Assembly (NCBI RefSeq): GCF_021390435.2 | Contig: NZ_JAJVCN010000004.1 | Coordinates: 1,220,501 to 1,284,500 of the forward strand | Direction: 5' to 3' | Length of the DNA stretch: 64,000 nt | From: Kibdelosporangium philippinense | Lineage (GTDB): Bacteria; Actinomycetota; Actinomycetes; Mycobacteriales; Pseudonocardiaceae | In this document: positions 1 to 7,833 of the stretch, one piece after another | Numbering within the stretch: position 1 is the first letter of the stretch | Layout: each line of letters starts with the position of its first letter | Program-made: the position numbers and the translations under genes | The notes under the pieces: model-generated | Database searches by the model: none | The model's input: only the letters and a program-made list of their open reading frames with translations | Told to the model about the DNA's origin: nothing

Positions 1-1309
1 TCACCCGCCATTCCAGATCGACGGCAACTTCGGCGCGACCGCGGGCGTCGCGGAGATGTTGCTGCAGAGCCATCGCGGCGTCATCGATGTCCTGCCTGCC
101 GCGCCGGACTTCTGGGACAGCGGTTCCGCCCGCGGGCTGCGTGCGCGCGGTGACGTCACCGTCGACACTGACTGGGTGGGCGGCGTACCGACACGCATCA
201 CGCTCAAGCCAGGACGCGCTGGCCAGCTCAAGGTGGCCAGCGAGATGTTCGCCGGGCGATACCGTCTGATCAACAATCAGACTGGTCAGACGGTGCCGCA
301 TCAACGCGCTGGCAAGGAGATCGCGTTCACTGCGGTCGCTGGCAGCACTTACGTCGCGGTCGCTGACATTGCGGTAGCGGTTGACGCGCCTGACCGAGTT
401 GTCGCCGGGACGCCGTTTGACGCGACGGTAACGGTGACTGGCGTCGGCGGACCGGTTCCGGCGTCACAGCTGACGATGGCGTTGCCTGCAGGGTGGACTG
501 CTGTGCCAACGAACCAGAGCGTCGCGTCTATCCGAGTTGGACAGTCGCGGACGTACACCTTCACTGTCACACCTTCGGGGAGTGCGGCTCGGTATCAAGG
601 CTTACGCGCGGAGCTCAGTGGTAGGGGAGTCCATGCGTCGGGGGTGACGTTGGTGCGGATCGATCCGTTGCCGCCGTGCGCGATTCCGCCACCAAACGCG
701 CCGATTGTCGCGTGGGATCCGGTGTCAGGAACCGTCGTTGACGACAAGTCTGCGTTCAACCGCGACGCGACCATCGACGGCCCGGCAAATTTTGACGCGT
801 CGGCGCCGACGGGATCCGGTCTTGTGCTGAACGGATCGTTCTTGCGTACGGCGAACACATCACTTGGCTTCCTGCGCGAAGCGACGTTCGCCGCCGAGGT
901 GAAAGTTGACGGTTCGGGCTCGTACCGGCGGCTGTTCGACTTCCAGCCGAGCGGCGATCCGGGAAACGACGGCGTCCTGATCGACCTGACGCCGTCGAAC
1001 AACGTGCGGTTCATCGGCTCGAAGCAAAACGTGACGACGAACGCCGTGGTACCGACCGGGCGATACATCGACCTCGTGATCACCATGACCGATAGCGGGC
1101 AGATCGATGTGTACGTCGACCGCGTGCGAGTCGGCGGCGCGACCGTTCCGGACGACGGCATTAACGGATGTGCGACCCGGCAGTTGAGATTCGCCGTCGA
1201 CCAGAACGGCGGGCAACGGTTGACCGGCGCGGTCGACCGGGCGGCGATTTTCGCTGACGCTTTCACGGCGGCCGAAGTGCCGGCGTGGCGCACGCGTGCC
1301 TTCGGCTGA
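1..1309 (+). CDS. Glycoside hydrolase family 95-like (alpha-fucosidase-type) secreted enzyme, C-terminal part
   Basis: The gene is cut by the window edge; its reading frame starts at base 2. The first residues (HPPFQIDGNFGATAGVAEML) match the conserved glycoside hydrolase 95 segment around DGNFG. About 80 residues on, the catalytic-module C-terminal sandwich ends. A NEW3/Ig-like beta domain follows (roughly residues 110-200 of the visible part), then a LamG/concanavalin-like domain to the end (about 235-435). Multi-domain carbohydrate-binding tails of this kind are typical of secreted actinobacterial polysaccharide hydrolases. The 5' end, signal peptide and most catalytic residues are outside the window, so substrate (fucosides, galactosides) cannot be decided. 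Confidence 0.8.
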   Translation, partial: HPPFQIDGNFGATAGVAEMLLQSHRGVIDVLPAAPDFWDSGSARGLRARGDVTVDTDWVGGVPTRITLKPGRAGQLKVASEMFAGRYRLINNQTGQTVPHQRAGKEIAFTAVAGSTYVAVADIAVAVDAPDRVVAGTPFDATVTVTGVGGPVPASQLTMALPAGWTAVPTNQSVASIRVGQSRTYTFTVTPSGSAARYQGLRAELSGRGVHASGVTLVRIDPLPPCAIPPPNAPIVAWDPVSGTVVDDKSAFNRDATIDGPANFDASAPTGSGLVLNGSFLRTANTSLGFLREATFAAEVKVDGSGSYRRLFDFQPSGDPGNDGVLIDLTPSNNVRFIGSKQNVTTNAVVPTGRYIDLVITMTDSGQIDVYVDRVRVGGATVPDDGINGCATRQLRFAVDQNGGQRLTGAVDRAAIFADAFTAAEVPAWRTRAFG

Positions 1310-1338
1310 CCGTGCGCGAAAGTGCAGATTCGGCTAGC

Positions 1339-1425
1339 AGCGCTGGCACGGGCTGGTACTGATTCGGATTAGTGGCGCTGGCTTGGGCTGGTACTGGTTC
1401 GGGCTGGTGGCGCTGGCTTGGGCAC
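1339..1425. repeat. Short degenerate direct repeats
   Basis: Two imperfect copies of a roughly 36-bp unit lie here. Each contains GGGCTGGTACTG followed by A/G and TTCGG, bordered by GGCGCTGG words. They sit between the glycosidase stop and the IS630 element. No gene or hairpin is evident in this interval. Confidence 0.45.
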
Positions 1426-1500
1426 GCGGTGTCGCCAGGACTGACTTAGCCAACGGCGCTGGCCGGGCTTAAAGACCTTTCGGTATTTGAGTGAGTTATG

Positions 1501-2591
1501 TCATAGGGAAAGGCCGGTGTGGTCGAGGAAGTTGAAGCACAGTTGGTAGCTGCTGCCGACGCGTTCCAGGCCGGTCTGCGCGGCGGTGTGGGCTTCGTCG
1601 AGGGTGTCGGGGCACAAGTTGGCCAGTTCGCGTGCTTTGACGTTGCCCCATACCGTTTCCATCGGGTTGAGGTCGGGGGCGTAGCCGGGCAACGGTTCTA
1701 CGCGCAGCCAGTGTCGTTGGGTGGCCAGCCATTCCTTCATGGCCGCGGAACGGTGGGCGGGCAGGCCGTCCCAGATCAGGGTGACTTTCTGGCCGTCAAG
1801 GTGATCGAGCAGAGCGGTGAGGAACTCGATCAGCGAGGCGGTGTTGTAGGCGCCTTCTTTGATGCCGAACACGAACACCGCCTCGCTGCGGTCGGGTCGG
1901 TAGGCCAGCGCGCCGGACATCGACAGGCGTTTCCAGGAGAACCGGTGGGTCAGCACCGGTGTCTGGCCGCGTGGCGCCCAGGTGGCCCGTACTACGGGCA
2001 GCAGGGAGAATCCGGACTCGTCCTGGAAGCAGATCCAGGCCCCTCGGCGCCGGGCGCTTTTTTTATGCGTGGCCACTCCTTTTTCACCCACCTGTCGATG
2101 GCCTCCTGGTCGCGTTCGGTGGCGCGGCGGGCGGGACGCTGCCTGCTCCAGCCCAGCCGCTCGCGCAGGATCGTCCAGGTCTGGGTTTGCGAGTACCGCA
2201 CCCCGGTGAGTTTCTCGATGACCTTGGCCACCCGTGCCAGTGTCCACATGTCGGTCGGGAATCCGTTCGCCTTCGGCCCCTGCGCCAGCGCGCCGGCCAC
2301 CTCGGCCACCTCGGCCACCTGCTCGTCGGTCAGCTTGGGCAGCCGCCCGGCACGACCAGCCCCGGCCAATGCCTGCCGTCCGCCGGCCGACCACGCCCGG
2401 TGCCACCGTGAGGCGGTCTGCGCCGAGACTCCCAACTCCACCACCACATCGACCTGCCGCTTGCCGCGGTCGAACATCTCCGCTGCCCGCATCCGGCGTT
2501 CTCGCAACGCCTCAAAATCACGGCGGGCAGCTACTTTCTTGCTGCTACGGGCTTTCCGACGCTGGCCGGCCGATCGTGACGGTTCTGGCAT
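1501..2591 (-). CDS. IS630-family transposase, two frames joined by a likely -1 frameshift
   Basis: The first frame (2591 down to a stop at 1992) encodes an N-terminal helix-turn-helix region. The second frame (stop at 1501) encodes the DDE catalytic domain. A seven-A run (T-run 2058-2064 on the plus strand) lies in the overlap, in the phase A AAA AAA G. A -1 shift there joins the frames into one protein of 363 codons, a normal IS630 length. DDE residues are visible in QDESG, IWDGLPAH and PDLNPMETVW. Whether the shift is programmed or reflects decay cannot be proved from sequence, but the slippery heptamer at the exact junction favours programming. Confidence 0.85.
2058..2064 (-). other. Putative -1 programmed ribosomal frameshift site
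   Basis: Read on the minus strand this is seven consecutive A bases followed by G, in the phase ATA AAA AAA GCG of the upstream frame. The downstream transposase frame reads CAT AAA AAA AGC. It is the only homopolymer at the frame junction and fits the classical A6-7/G slippery sequence of IS elements. Confidence 0.65.
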
Positions 2592-2659
2592 ACCACGATT
2601 GTCCTACCAGGCAAGGCGAATCACCCGCAACGACTCACCCTATTACCGAAAGATCTTTA

Positions 2660-2996
2660 ACTGTTTAGCTGAGCTGGTCTTGCGCAGTTGGCGAGGAGTG
2701 GTGCCCGATCGGTTTGGCAAAGCCGCCAAGGCGACTGGGCCTGACTGATCGTTTCTGTCAGACCCCATCGCTACTTTGGCCTGACGGGGGAGCCTTCGGT
2801 GTCGGATATTGACGCGGAGGGTTCCCCTGTCGGGCAGGGAGGGCCTGATTTGTTTGGCGATAAGGGTGCTGGGAAGCAGGCCACGGGCAGCAAGCACGCG
2901 GCTTCGCCTTGGCTAGCTGGTGCTTGGTTTGGTGAGCTGATGCTTGGTTGGTGAGTCGGTGGTTGGCTTGGCGGACCCTCACCGGTCCACGGCGTC
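2660..2996. other. Intergenic stretch without a recognisable gene
   Basis: These 337 bases lie between the IS630 element and the hydrolase stop codon. They contain G/T-rich degenerate repeats (GCTTGGTTTGGTGAGC and variants near 2925-2970) and no frame with credible codon usage or start signal. A TCGGATATTG word at about 2803 resembles the dispersed AT-rich family described elsewhere in the window, but weakly. Confidence 0.5.
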
Positions 2997-3749
2997 TCAG
3001 CTCAGCAGGTCCGTGATCAACTTGACCATGGCACCAGGGTCCTCGACGTGCGCGTTGTGCCCGAGTCCCGGCAGCACGATGGCGTTCGGGTCGACTTCCT
3101 TGACCTGCTCGGAGCTGCACATCTGGTCCTGCTCACCCACGGCGAGCACGGTTTCCGCCTGGCTCGCGGCCAACAGGCCAGGCACGTCCGGGCGCCCGAC
3201 GGCGAAAGTCCGGGGGTCGCATGCCAGCCGCCACCCATCCGGCGTGCCGACAAGCCCGAAGTCCACGCGTGAGTCCTCGACATCGACCAGCCCGCCGAGC
3301 CCGGACACCTTCAGGTACCGCTCCGCGGCCTCGGTCCGGCCGAGGTACATCTTGTTCGGCCGCTCGGCATAGGACTTCGCGCCCGACAACTCGGCCGCTG
3401 ACCACGCGACCTTGATACCAAGGCCGCAGGCACGGTCCACGGATCCGCCGAACCAGCCGCTGGCGAGCGTCAATCCCAGTACGCCGCCCAACGAATGACC
3501 GAGGACGACCACGTGTTCCTCGTCTTCGATCAATTCCGCCAGTGCCGCGGCCATGTGCCCGTAGGTGTACCGCGGCAGGCTGTCCGAGCCGCCGTGACCA
3601 GGCAGGTCCGGGGTGATCCAGCGACATGGCCCGTTCGCGAGCTGCTCGTGCACGCCTTGCCAGACATCACCTGTGGCGCCCAAACCGTGCAACAGCAACA
3701 CCGCAGCATCGCCGGAACCGCCACGCTGAACCCTCAGCCGGTCTCCCAT
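2997..3749 (-). CDS. Alpha/beta hydrolase
   Basis: This is a 250-residue cytoplasmic alpha/beta-hydrolase-fold protein without signal peptide. The oxyanion motif LLLHGLG is near residue 20. The nucleophile elbow is GHSLGG (about residue 86), the acid lies in VGEQDQM (about 205) and the histidine in LGHNAHVEDP (about 230), so the triad is complete. Family members are esterases, lipases, epoxide hydrolases or C-C hydrolases; no substrate can be assigned. It is followed 30 bp downstream (at higher coordinates) by the start side of another minus-strand gene, so it could be the last gene of a short operon with the NmrA-like gene. Confidence 0.85.
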   Translation of the reverse strand: MGDRLRVQRGGSGDAAVLLLHGLGATGDVWQGVHEQLANGPCRWITPDLPGHGGSDSLPRYTYGHMAAALAELIEDEEHVVVLGHSLGGVLGLTLASGWFGGSVDRACGLGIKVAWSAAELSGAKSYAERPNKMYLGRTEAAERYLKVSGLGGLVDVEDSRVDFGLVGTPDGWRLACDPRTFAVGRPDVPGLLAASQAETVLAVGEQDQMCSSEQVKEVDPNAIVLPGLGHNAHVEDPGAMVKLITDLLS

Positions 3750-3779
3750 CCGACGAATTTTGCCACAACGGGCGTAGCG

Positions 3780-4667
3780 CTAGGGCGAGGGGAACCACTC
3801 GGATGTCACGACCGGCCGCTCCGGTTTCCATCCGGTCGTCTCCGTCAGCTTGGTGGACACGACCCGCTGCGAGCGCGCGAGGATCTTCAAGAACCCGAAC
3901 GTGAACGGCACCGTCCGTGCCTTGCGGGCCCCAGCAACCGCCGCGACGACCGCGCCGAACTCCCGTTTGCGCAGCGGGGTCGCGCCGACGTTGTACACGC
4001 CGCTCGGTGCCGAAAGGGCGGCGACGACGGCCGATCCGACATCGGAGGGGTGGATCGGCGTGATCCATCCCGAGGGCGAACCGAAGTAGGAGGGACCGAG
4101 TCCCGAAGCGCCCTTGACGATCCAGCGCGTCAGCGGTTCGTCGCCGTGGACATTGGCGATACGGAGCCGGACCGCGATTCGGCCGTCCCGCGCGAATCCC
4201 GCGACCGTGTCATGCGCGATCAAAGAAGTCTGCGGCGGACCGACCGCCAGGACGGGCGCCTCTTCATCCAGTTCCTGATCGCCGCCGTCCGCATACGCCA
4301 GCGCGACGCCTTCCTGCACCAAGATCCCGATGTCGGCCGCGGTAGCGGCGCGCACCAACGTCTTGCTGCCTTCGATCCGGATGCGCCCGTTCTCCGCCCA
4401 CGAGGACGAGCGGATTAGTTTGCCGCCAACCGGAACCCGGGTCGCGAGGTTGACCATCGCGTCGTGCCCTTGCAACGCGTCGATCAGCTGCTCGACGTCG
4501 AACAGATCCGCGACAACCGGTGCGGCGCCGAGTTTCTTGACCACCGCCGCACGATCTTCGTTACGCGCCAACCCGGTCACGCGGTGTCCGGCCGCAATCA
4601 GTTGCGGCACCGCGAAACTGCCCAGCGTCCCTGTCGATCCGATCACGAGAACTCGCACGGCCGTCAT
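3780..4667 (-). CDS. NmrA/atypical SDR-family NAD(P)-binding reductase
   Basis: The protein has 295 residues. The N-terminal Rossmann motif VLVIGSTGTLGSFAV (GxxGxxG, residues 6-20) binds NAD(P). The rest follows the extended or atypical short-chain dehydrogenase/NmrA pattern, with LRIANVHG and a C-terminal substrate-binding region. No YxxxK catalytic pair is obvious, consistent with atypical SDRs acting as epimerases, reductases or redox sensors. It starts at ATG 4667 and lies 30 bp upstream of the alpha/beta hydrolase on the same strand. Confidence 0.8.
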   Translation of the reverse strand: MTAVRVLVIGSTGTLGSFAVPQLIAAGHRVTGLARNEDRAAVVKKLGAAPVVADLFDVEQLIDALQGHDAMVNLATRVPVGGKLIRSSSWAENGRIRIEGSKTLVRAATAADIGILVQEGVALAYADGGDQELDEEAPVLAVGPPQTSLIAHDTVAGFARDGRIAVRLRIANVHGDEPLTRWIVKGASGLGPSYFGSPSGWITPIHPSDVGSAVVAALSAPSGVYNVGATPLRKREFGAVVAAVAGARKARTVPFTFGFLKILARSQRVVSTKLTETTGWKPERPVVTSEWFPSP

Positions 4668-4727
4668 CCCTTCACACGGCGACTGACGCGCCCATGGTGC
4701 AGCAGCGGCACCTGTCCAAGCGGCGAG

Positions 4728-6233
4728 TCAGTCTGAGGTGGGGAAGGACAGCAGCATCTCGTCGGTGAAGACCTCGAGACGCCCGCGCCCGTTGCGTTTC
4801 GCTTGGTACATCGCGACATCCGCACGCCGCATCAGATCGGCGGGATCAGGCATGCCCGGCGTGCTCAACGCGATGCCGATGCTGGCGTTCACGCGCAGTT
4901 GCCGTCCGGCGATCGGCATCGGCTCGCCCAGCGTGCGCAGGATTCGCTCCGCGACCCTGGCGGCGTCGGCTGCGGTCCCGACGCCGTACAACAGCACCGC
5001 GAACTCGTCGCCGCCGAAACGCGCGGCCACGTCGGTCGCGCGCAGCTGCGACTTCAGGCGGCCCGCGGTGATCGTCAGCAAGTCATCGCCAGCCGCGTGC
5101 CCGAGGCTGTCGTTGACCGCCTTGAACCTGTCCAGGTCCAGGAACAGCAGTGCCACGCGTTTCGCCTCGTGCTCGGCCGCACCCAAGCGCTTGGTCAGTT
5201 GCTCGAGGAACAGGCCACGGCTGGCCAGTCCGGTCAGCGAGTCGTGGAACGCCTGGTACATCCGGTCGACGGTGTTGGCGTCGGTCAACGCCAGGCTGAC
5301 GTGTTCGGCGAACGCCCGCAGGGTTTGCACGTCCGACGCCGTATACGCGCGCGTCTGCCGGTGCGAGCCGACCATCAGGCTCCCGGTGACCGTCCCGCTG
5401 TCATGCACGGGCGCCGCCATCGACGCGCACAACCGTCCATCCGCCAGTTCCGCGATTAATGACGACGTCTCGGCGTATCCGTGGAACACAACAACGTCGT
5501 CAGTGAGCATTGCCTGGCCCGCCGAACCGGCCTCGATCAACGGGACCGTCGGGCGTCGGCGGGCGACCTCGGTACGCAACCCGACGTGCGCGACCAGCTT
5601 GGTGTCCTCGCCGTCAGGGGATTCGCGCAGCCACAGACCGACGATCTCGTCGCCGAGCAGGTCCTGCGCCGCGCCGGTGATCATGTCGAGGATCTGTGCG
5701 AGCGGGCGGCGCCGGGAGATCGCGCGCTGGATGTCGAAAAGGTGCTCAACCAGGCGTTGTCGTTGCCGCAACGACCTCAGCAACTCGGCGTTCTCGGCGG
5801 CCTGGCGCTCACTGCGCTCCAACGCGCGCAGCATCGTCAACGTCAGCTCCAGCAACCGCGCCATGCCGCGCACGAGCGACTGCTCCTGGATGCTGAATCC
5901 TTCGTCCCACCTGGCCAGCAGCAGGCTGCCGGGATGCGTGCCGCCCCAGCGTGCCGCGACCGTCGGGCACTCGCCGACACCGGGAACATCGAGTTTGTCC
6001 TGTTCACGGCGGGTCACGGCGACCAGGTCGTCCTCCGGTACCAGACCTGCCGGATAGCCGACCGACGCGACCACGCGGTCGCCGATCACGACCGCCGCCA
6101 CCTCGGCCTCCAAGGCCTGGGCCGCGCGCTCGACCGCGCCACGGACGGCGGATTCCTCGTCAGGGTATGACGAGATCACGGCTAGCAGCTCAAGCAGCTG
6201 CTGGCCTTGCAGCCATCCGTCTTCGTCGGTCAT
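4728..6233 (-). CDS. GAF-GAF-GGDEF diguanylate cyclase
   Basis: This 501-residue soluble sensor enzyme likely makes cyclic di-GMP. The N-terminal half carries two GAF-like ligand-sensing regions (about 10-135 and 165-325) separated by a helical linker. The C-terminal GGDEF domain begins at about residue 335 (DSLTGLASR). Its active site is intact (RFGGDEFAVLL), with an RxxD product-inhibition site (RATD) five residues before it. There is no EAL or HD-GYP domain. The ATG lies one base after the stop of the FIST gene (TGA-A-ATG), so the two are translationally coupled, and the FIST protein is a likely input partner. Confidence 0.92.
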   Translation of the reverse strand: MTDEDGWLQGQQLLELLAVISSYPDEESAVRGAVERAAQALEAEVAAVVIGDRVVASVGYPAGLVPEDDLVAVTRREQDKLDVPGVGECPTVAARWGGTHPGSLLLARWDEGFSIQEQSLVRGMARLLELTLTMLRALERSERQAAENAELLRSLRQRQRLVEHLFDIQRAISRRRPLAQILDMITGAAQDLLGDEIVGLWLRESPDGEDTKLVAHVGLRTEVARRRPTVPLIEAGSAGQAMLTDDVVVFHGYAETSSLIAELADGRLCASMAAPVHDSGTVTGSLMVGSHRQTRAYTASDVQTLRAFAEHVSLALTDANTVDRMYQAFHDSLTGLASRGLFLEQLTKRLGAAEHEAKRVALLFLDLDRFKAVNDSLGHAAGDDLLTITAGRLKSQLRATDVAARFGGDEFAVLLYGVGTAADAARVAERILRTLGEPMPIAGRQLRVNASIGIALSTPGMPDPADLMRRADVAMYQAKRNGRGRLEVFTDEMLLSFPTSD

Positions 6234-6234
6234 T

Positions 6235-7410
6235 TCAACTGATAGCCAACACCGCGAGCGTCTGGTTGTGGAAACCGTCGATCCCGCGGATTCGCGCGAT
6301 CTCGCCGTAGGTGTAGAACCCGGCGTACGGAGCGGTGCGCGCCCACTTGGCGATCCGCTCGTTCTCCCGTTTGATTCCTTCGTCGCCGAGCACGGCCCGC
6401 AGCGCCGCGCAGCTGAAGATCAGCAGCCCCACCGGCTCGCGGTCGCCCATCTCGGCCAGCACGTTCTCGCACACGGTCTCGGTCGCGTCGAGGATCGAGT
6501 CCTCGTCGCCGGTCATCGCCCACGTCAGCCCGCCGTGGTCGATCGCGGTCCCGCTGCCGATCGACCGGCCTTCGAGATCGATCTCGGTCGACAGGTTGCG
6601 CGCCTCGACCCCGCTTCGCCGTTGCACGCCCAACGGCCGTGACATCGCGAAGTCCATGAAGGCCTGTCGTTCGACATAGGCCTCCGGCGGCGCGCCAAGC
6701 CGGTCGAGATACACGTCCATCGCCGGTCTGTCGTCCAATGTGTACACACGGCCGTTGCCCGCGCTCGTCACGATCATCGGATCGCCGGTCTTGTGCCAGC
6801 CGTGGCCGACCGAGACGGCCAGCGGCGCCTCGGAAGCGATCGTCACGCCGACCACCGAGTCGGTCAGGACCTCGTCGTTGCCGAGTACAAGCGTGTGCGC
6901 CATGCGCCAGCCGTCGCCCGCGGCGCCGCCGATGAGCGGGATGCTCGCGCCGACCACGCCGTAACAGCCGCGCAGAATCGCTTCCTGGTCACGGATCCGG
7001 CCGTCGGTCAGGATCATCAGCACCTTGTGCGGCAGTTCGGGGTTCGACCGCACCGCGCACTGCGCGATCTCCACGCCCGCGTCGCGTTGCCTGCCGGAGA
7101 CCGCCTCGGCGACCGAGGTGGTGATCTCGATCCCTGGTCCGCCGATGGCCGCGACGACCACTGTGTTGTCTGACGGGCCGCCTGGCGCGATCTCGCCATG
7201 CGTCGAGCAGCCGACCAGCGGGACGTCCGGACAGGCGTCCCGGACTCCGGCCAGCACCTCGACCGGGTCGTGCTTGATCGCGAAGAACACGATCAGGATC
7301 TTGGGGTCAGGGCCGGTGATCGCGTCGGCCGCCGCCGCCGCACCGGCAGCCCGGCTGGTGGTGTCCGCGCTGCGCGCGACACCCATCCATCTCCTGCCCG
7401 GCTCGATCAT
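6235..7410 (-). CDS. FIST N/C-domain sensory protein
   Basis: This 391-residue protein has the FIST N domain (about 25-220; ILIVFF, VGCSTHGEIAPGG, GGAAGDG) followed by the FIST C domain (about 230-385; YTLDDRPAMDVYLDRLG, GLLIFSCAAR-like and FYTYGEIAR motifs). FIST domains are cytoplasmic small-ligand sensors, proposed to bind amino acids, usually fused to or next to kinases and cyclases. The ATG at 7410 is preceded by GGGAGG at suitable distance; the open frame continues far upstream but without homology. It overlaps transcriptionally with the GGDEF gene immediately downstream. Confidence 0.9.
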   Translation of the reverse strand: MIEPGRRWMGVARSADTTSRAAGAAAAADAITGPDPKILIVFFAIKHDPVEVLAGVRDACPDVPLVGCSTHGEIAPGGPSDNTVVVAAIGGPGIEITTSVAEAVSGRQRDAGVEIAQCAVRSNPELPHKVLMILTDGRIRDQEAILRGCYGVVGASIPLIGGAAGDGWRMAHTLVLGNDEVLTDSVVGVTIASEAPLAVSVGHGWHKTGDPMIVTSAGNGRVYTLDDRPAMDVYLDRLGAPPEAYVERQAFMDFAMSRPLGVQRRSGVEARNLSTEIDLEGRSIGSGTAIDHGGLTWAMTGDEDSILDATETVCENVLAEMGDREPVGLLIFSCAALRAVLGDEGIKRENERIAKWARTAPYAGFYTYGEIARIRGIDGFHNQTLAVLAIS

Positions 7411-7471
7411 CGCTGCCTGCCCTCCCGGAGGCTGTCTGCCAGGTGCATCACCGTAGTGGTCTTGCCCACTC

Positions 7472-7500
7472 CGGGTAACAGCGACTGGCCCTGTTACCCG
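7472..7500. promoter_or_regulatory. Perfect 10-bp inverted repeat in the FIST/uvrC divergent region
   Basis: CGGGTAACAG and CTGTTACCCG are separated by nine bases. The palindrome lies 62 bp upstream of the FIST start, inside the 423-bp divergent interval (7411-7833) that must hold the promoters of the FIST-GGDEF operon and of uvrC. With no following T-run it is more likely an operator than a terminator. The rest of the interval holds no convincing gene. Confidence 0.5.
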
Positions 7501-7833
7501 ATCGGAGCACGGGCCGTCCCGGTCACCGGAACGGGCATTCCGTGCTGGCCGGATCGTGCCAGGTTGTTGGTTGTTTTCCGAATTTCGCGCGGGTGTGTCT
7601 TTGACTGTCCACTGTGGTCTGCGGGCGGGATTCGGTACCGGTACCGGCAGGATCGTCCCGGAGAATGTGGAGACGAACGAAAAAGTGTGGTGTCGCCGCG
7701 CGCCGTGCGAACGGCGGCGGGTAAGTTCCGGGCTGTCGCGGTGTCGATGGGGTGTCTTCATCGCGCATCCTGGCATGTCCAGGCTTCGCCGGTAGTCACT
7801 CGTCAGAGTGTCGGACGGTGCGCCTAGTCTTAT

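Larger units (their letters stand above)
1472..2657. mobile_element. IS630-family insertion sequence, apparently complete
   Basis: The element is 1186 bp. Its ends are imperfect inverted repeats: the left end begins AAGACCTTTCGGTATT and the right end, read inwards, begins AAGATCTTTCGGTAAT; similarity continues through GAG(T/G)GAGT. Each end is directly flanked by TA (1470-1471 and 2658-2659), the target duplication expected of IS630/Tc1-type transposition. It carries one transposase on the minus strand in two overlapping frames. Both ends and the DDE motifs are intact, so it may be active or recently inserted. No interrupted gene is recognisable in the flanks. Confidence 0.88.

Noticed and set aside
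7472..7500. Rho-independent terminator between FIST and uvrC
   Set aside because: The hairpin is upstream of both divergent genes, so there is no transcript to end; it is kept as a possible operator.
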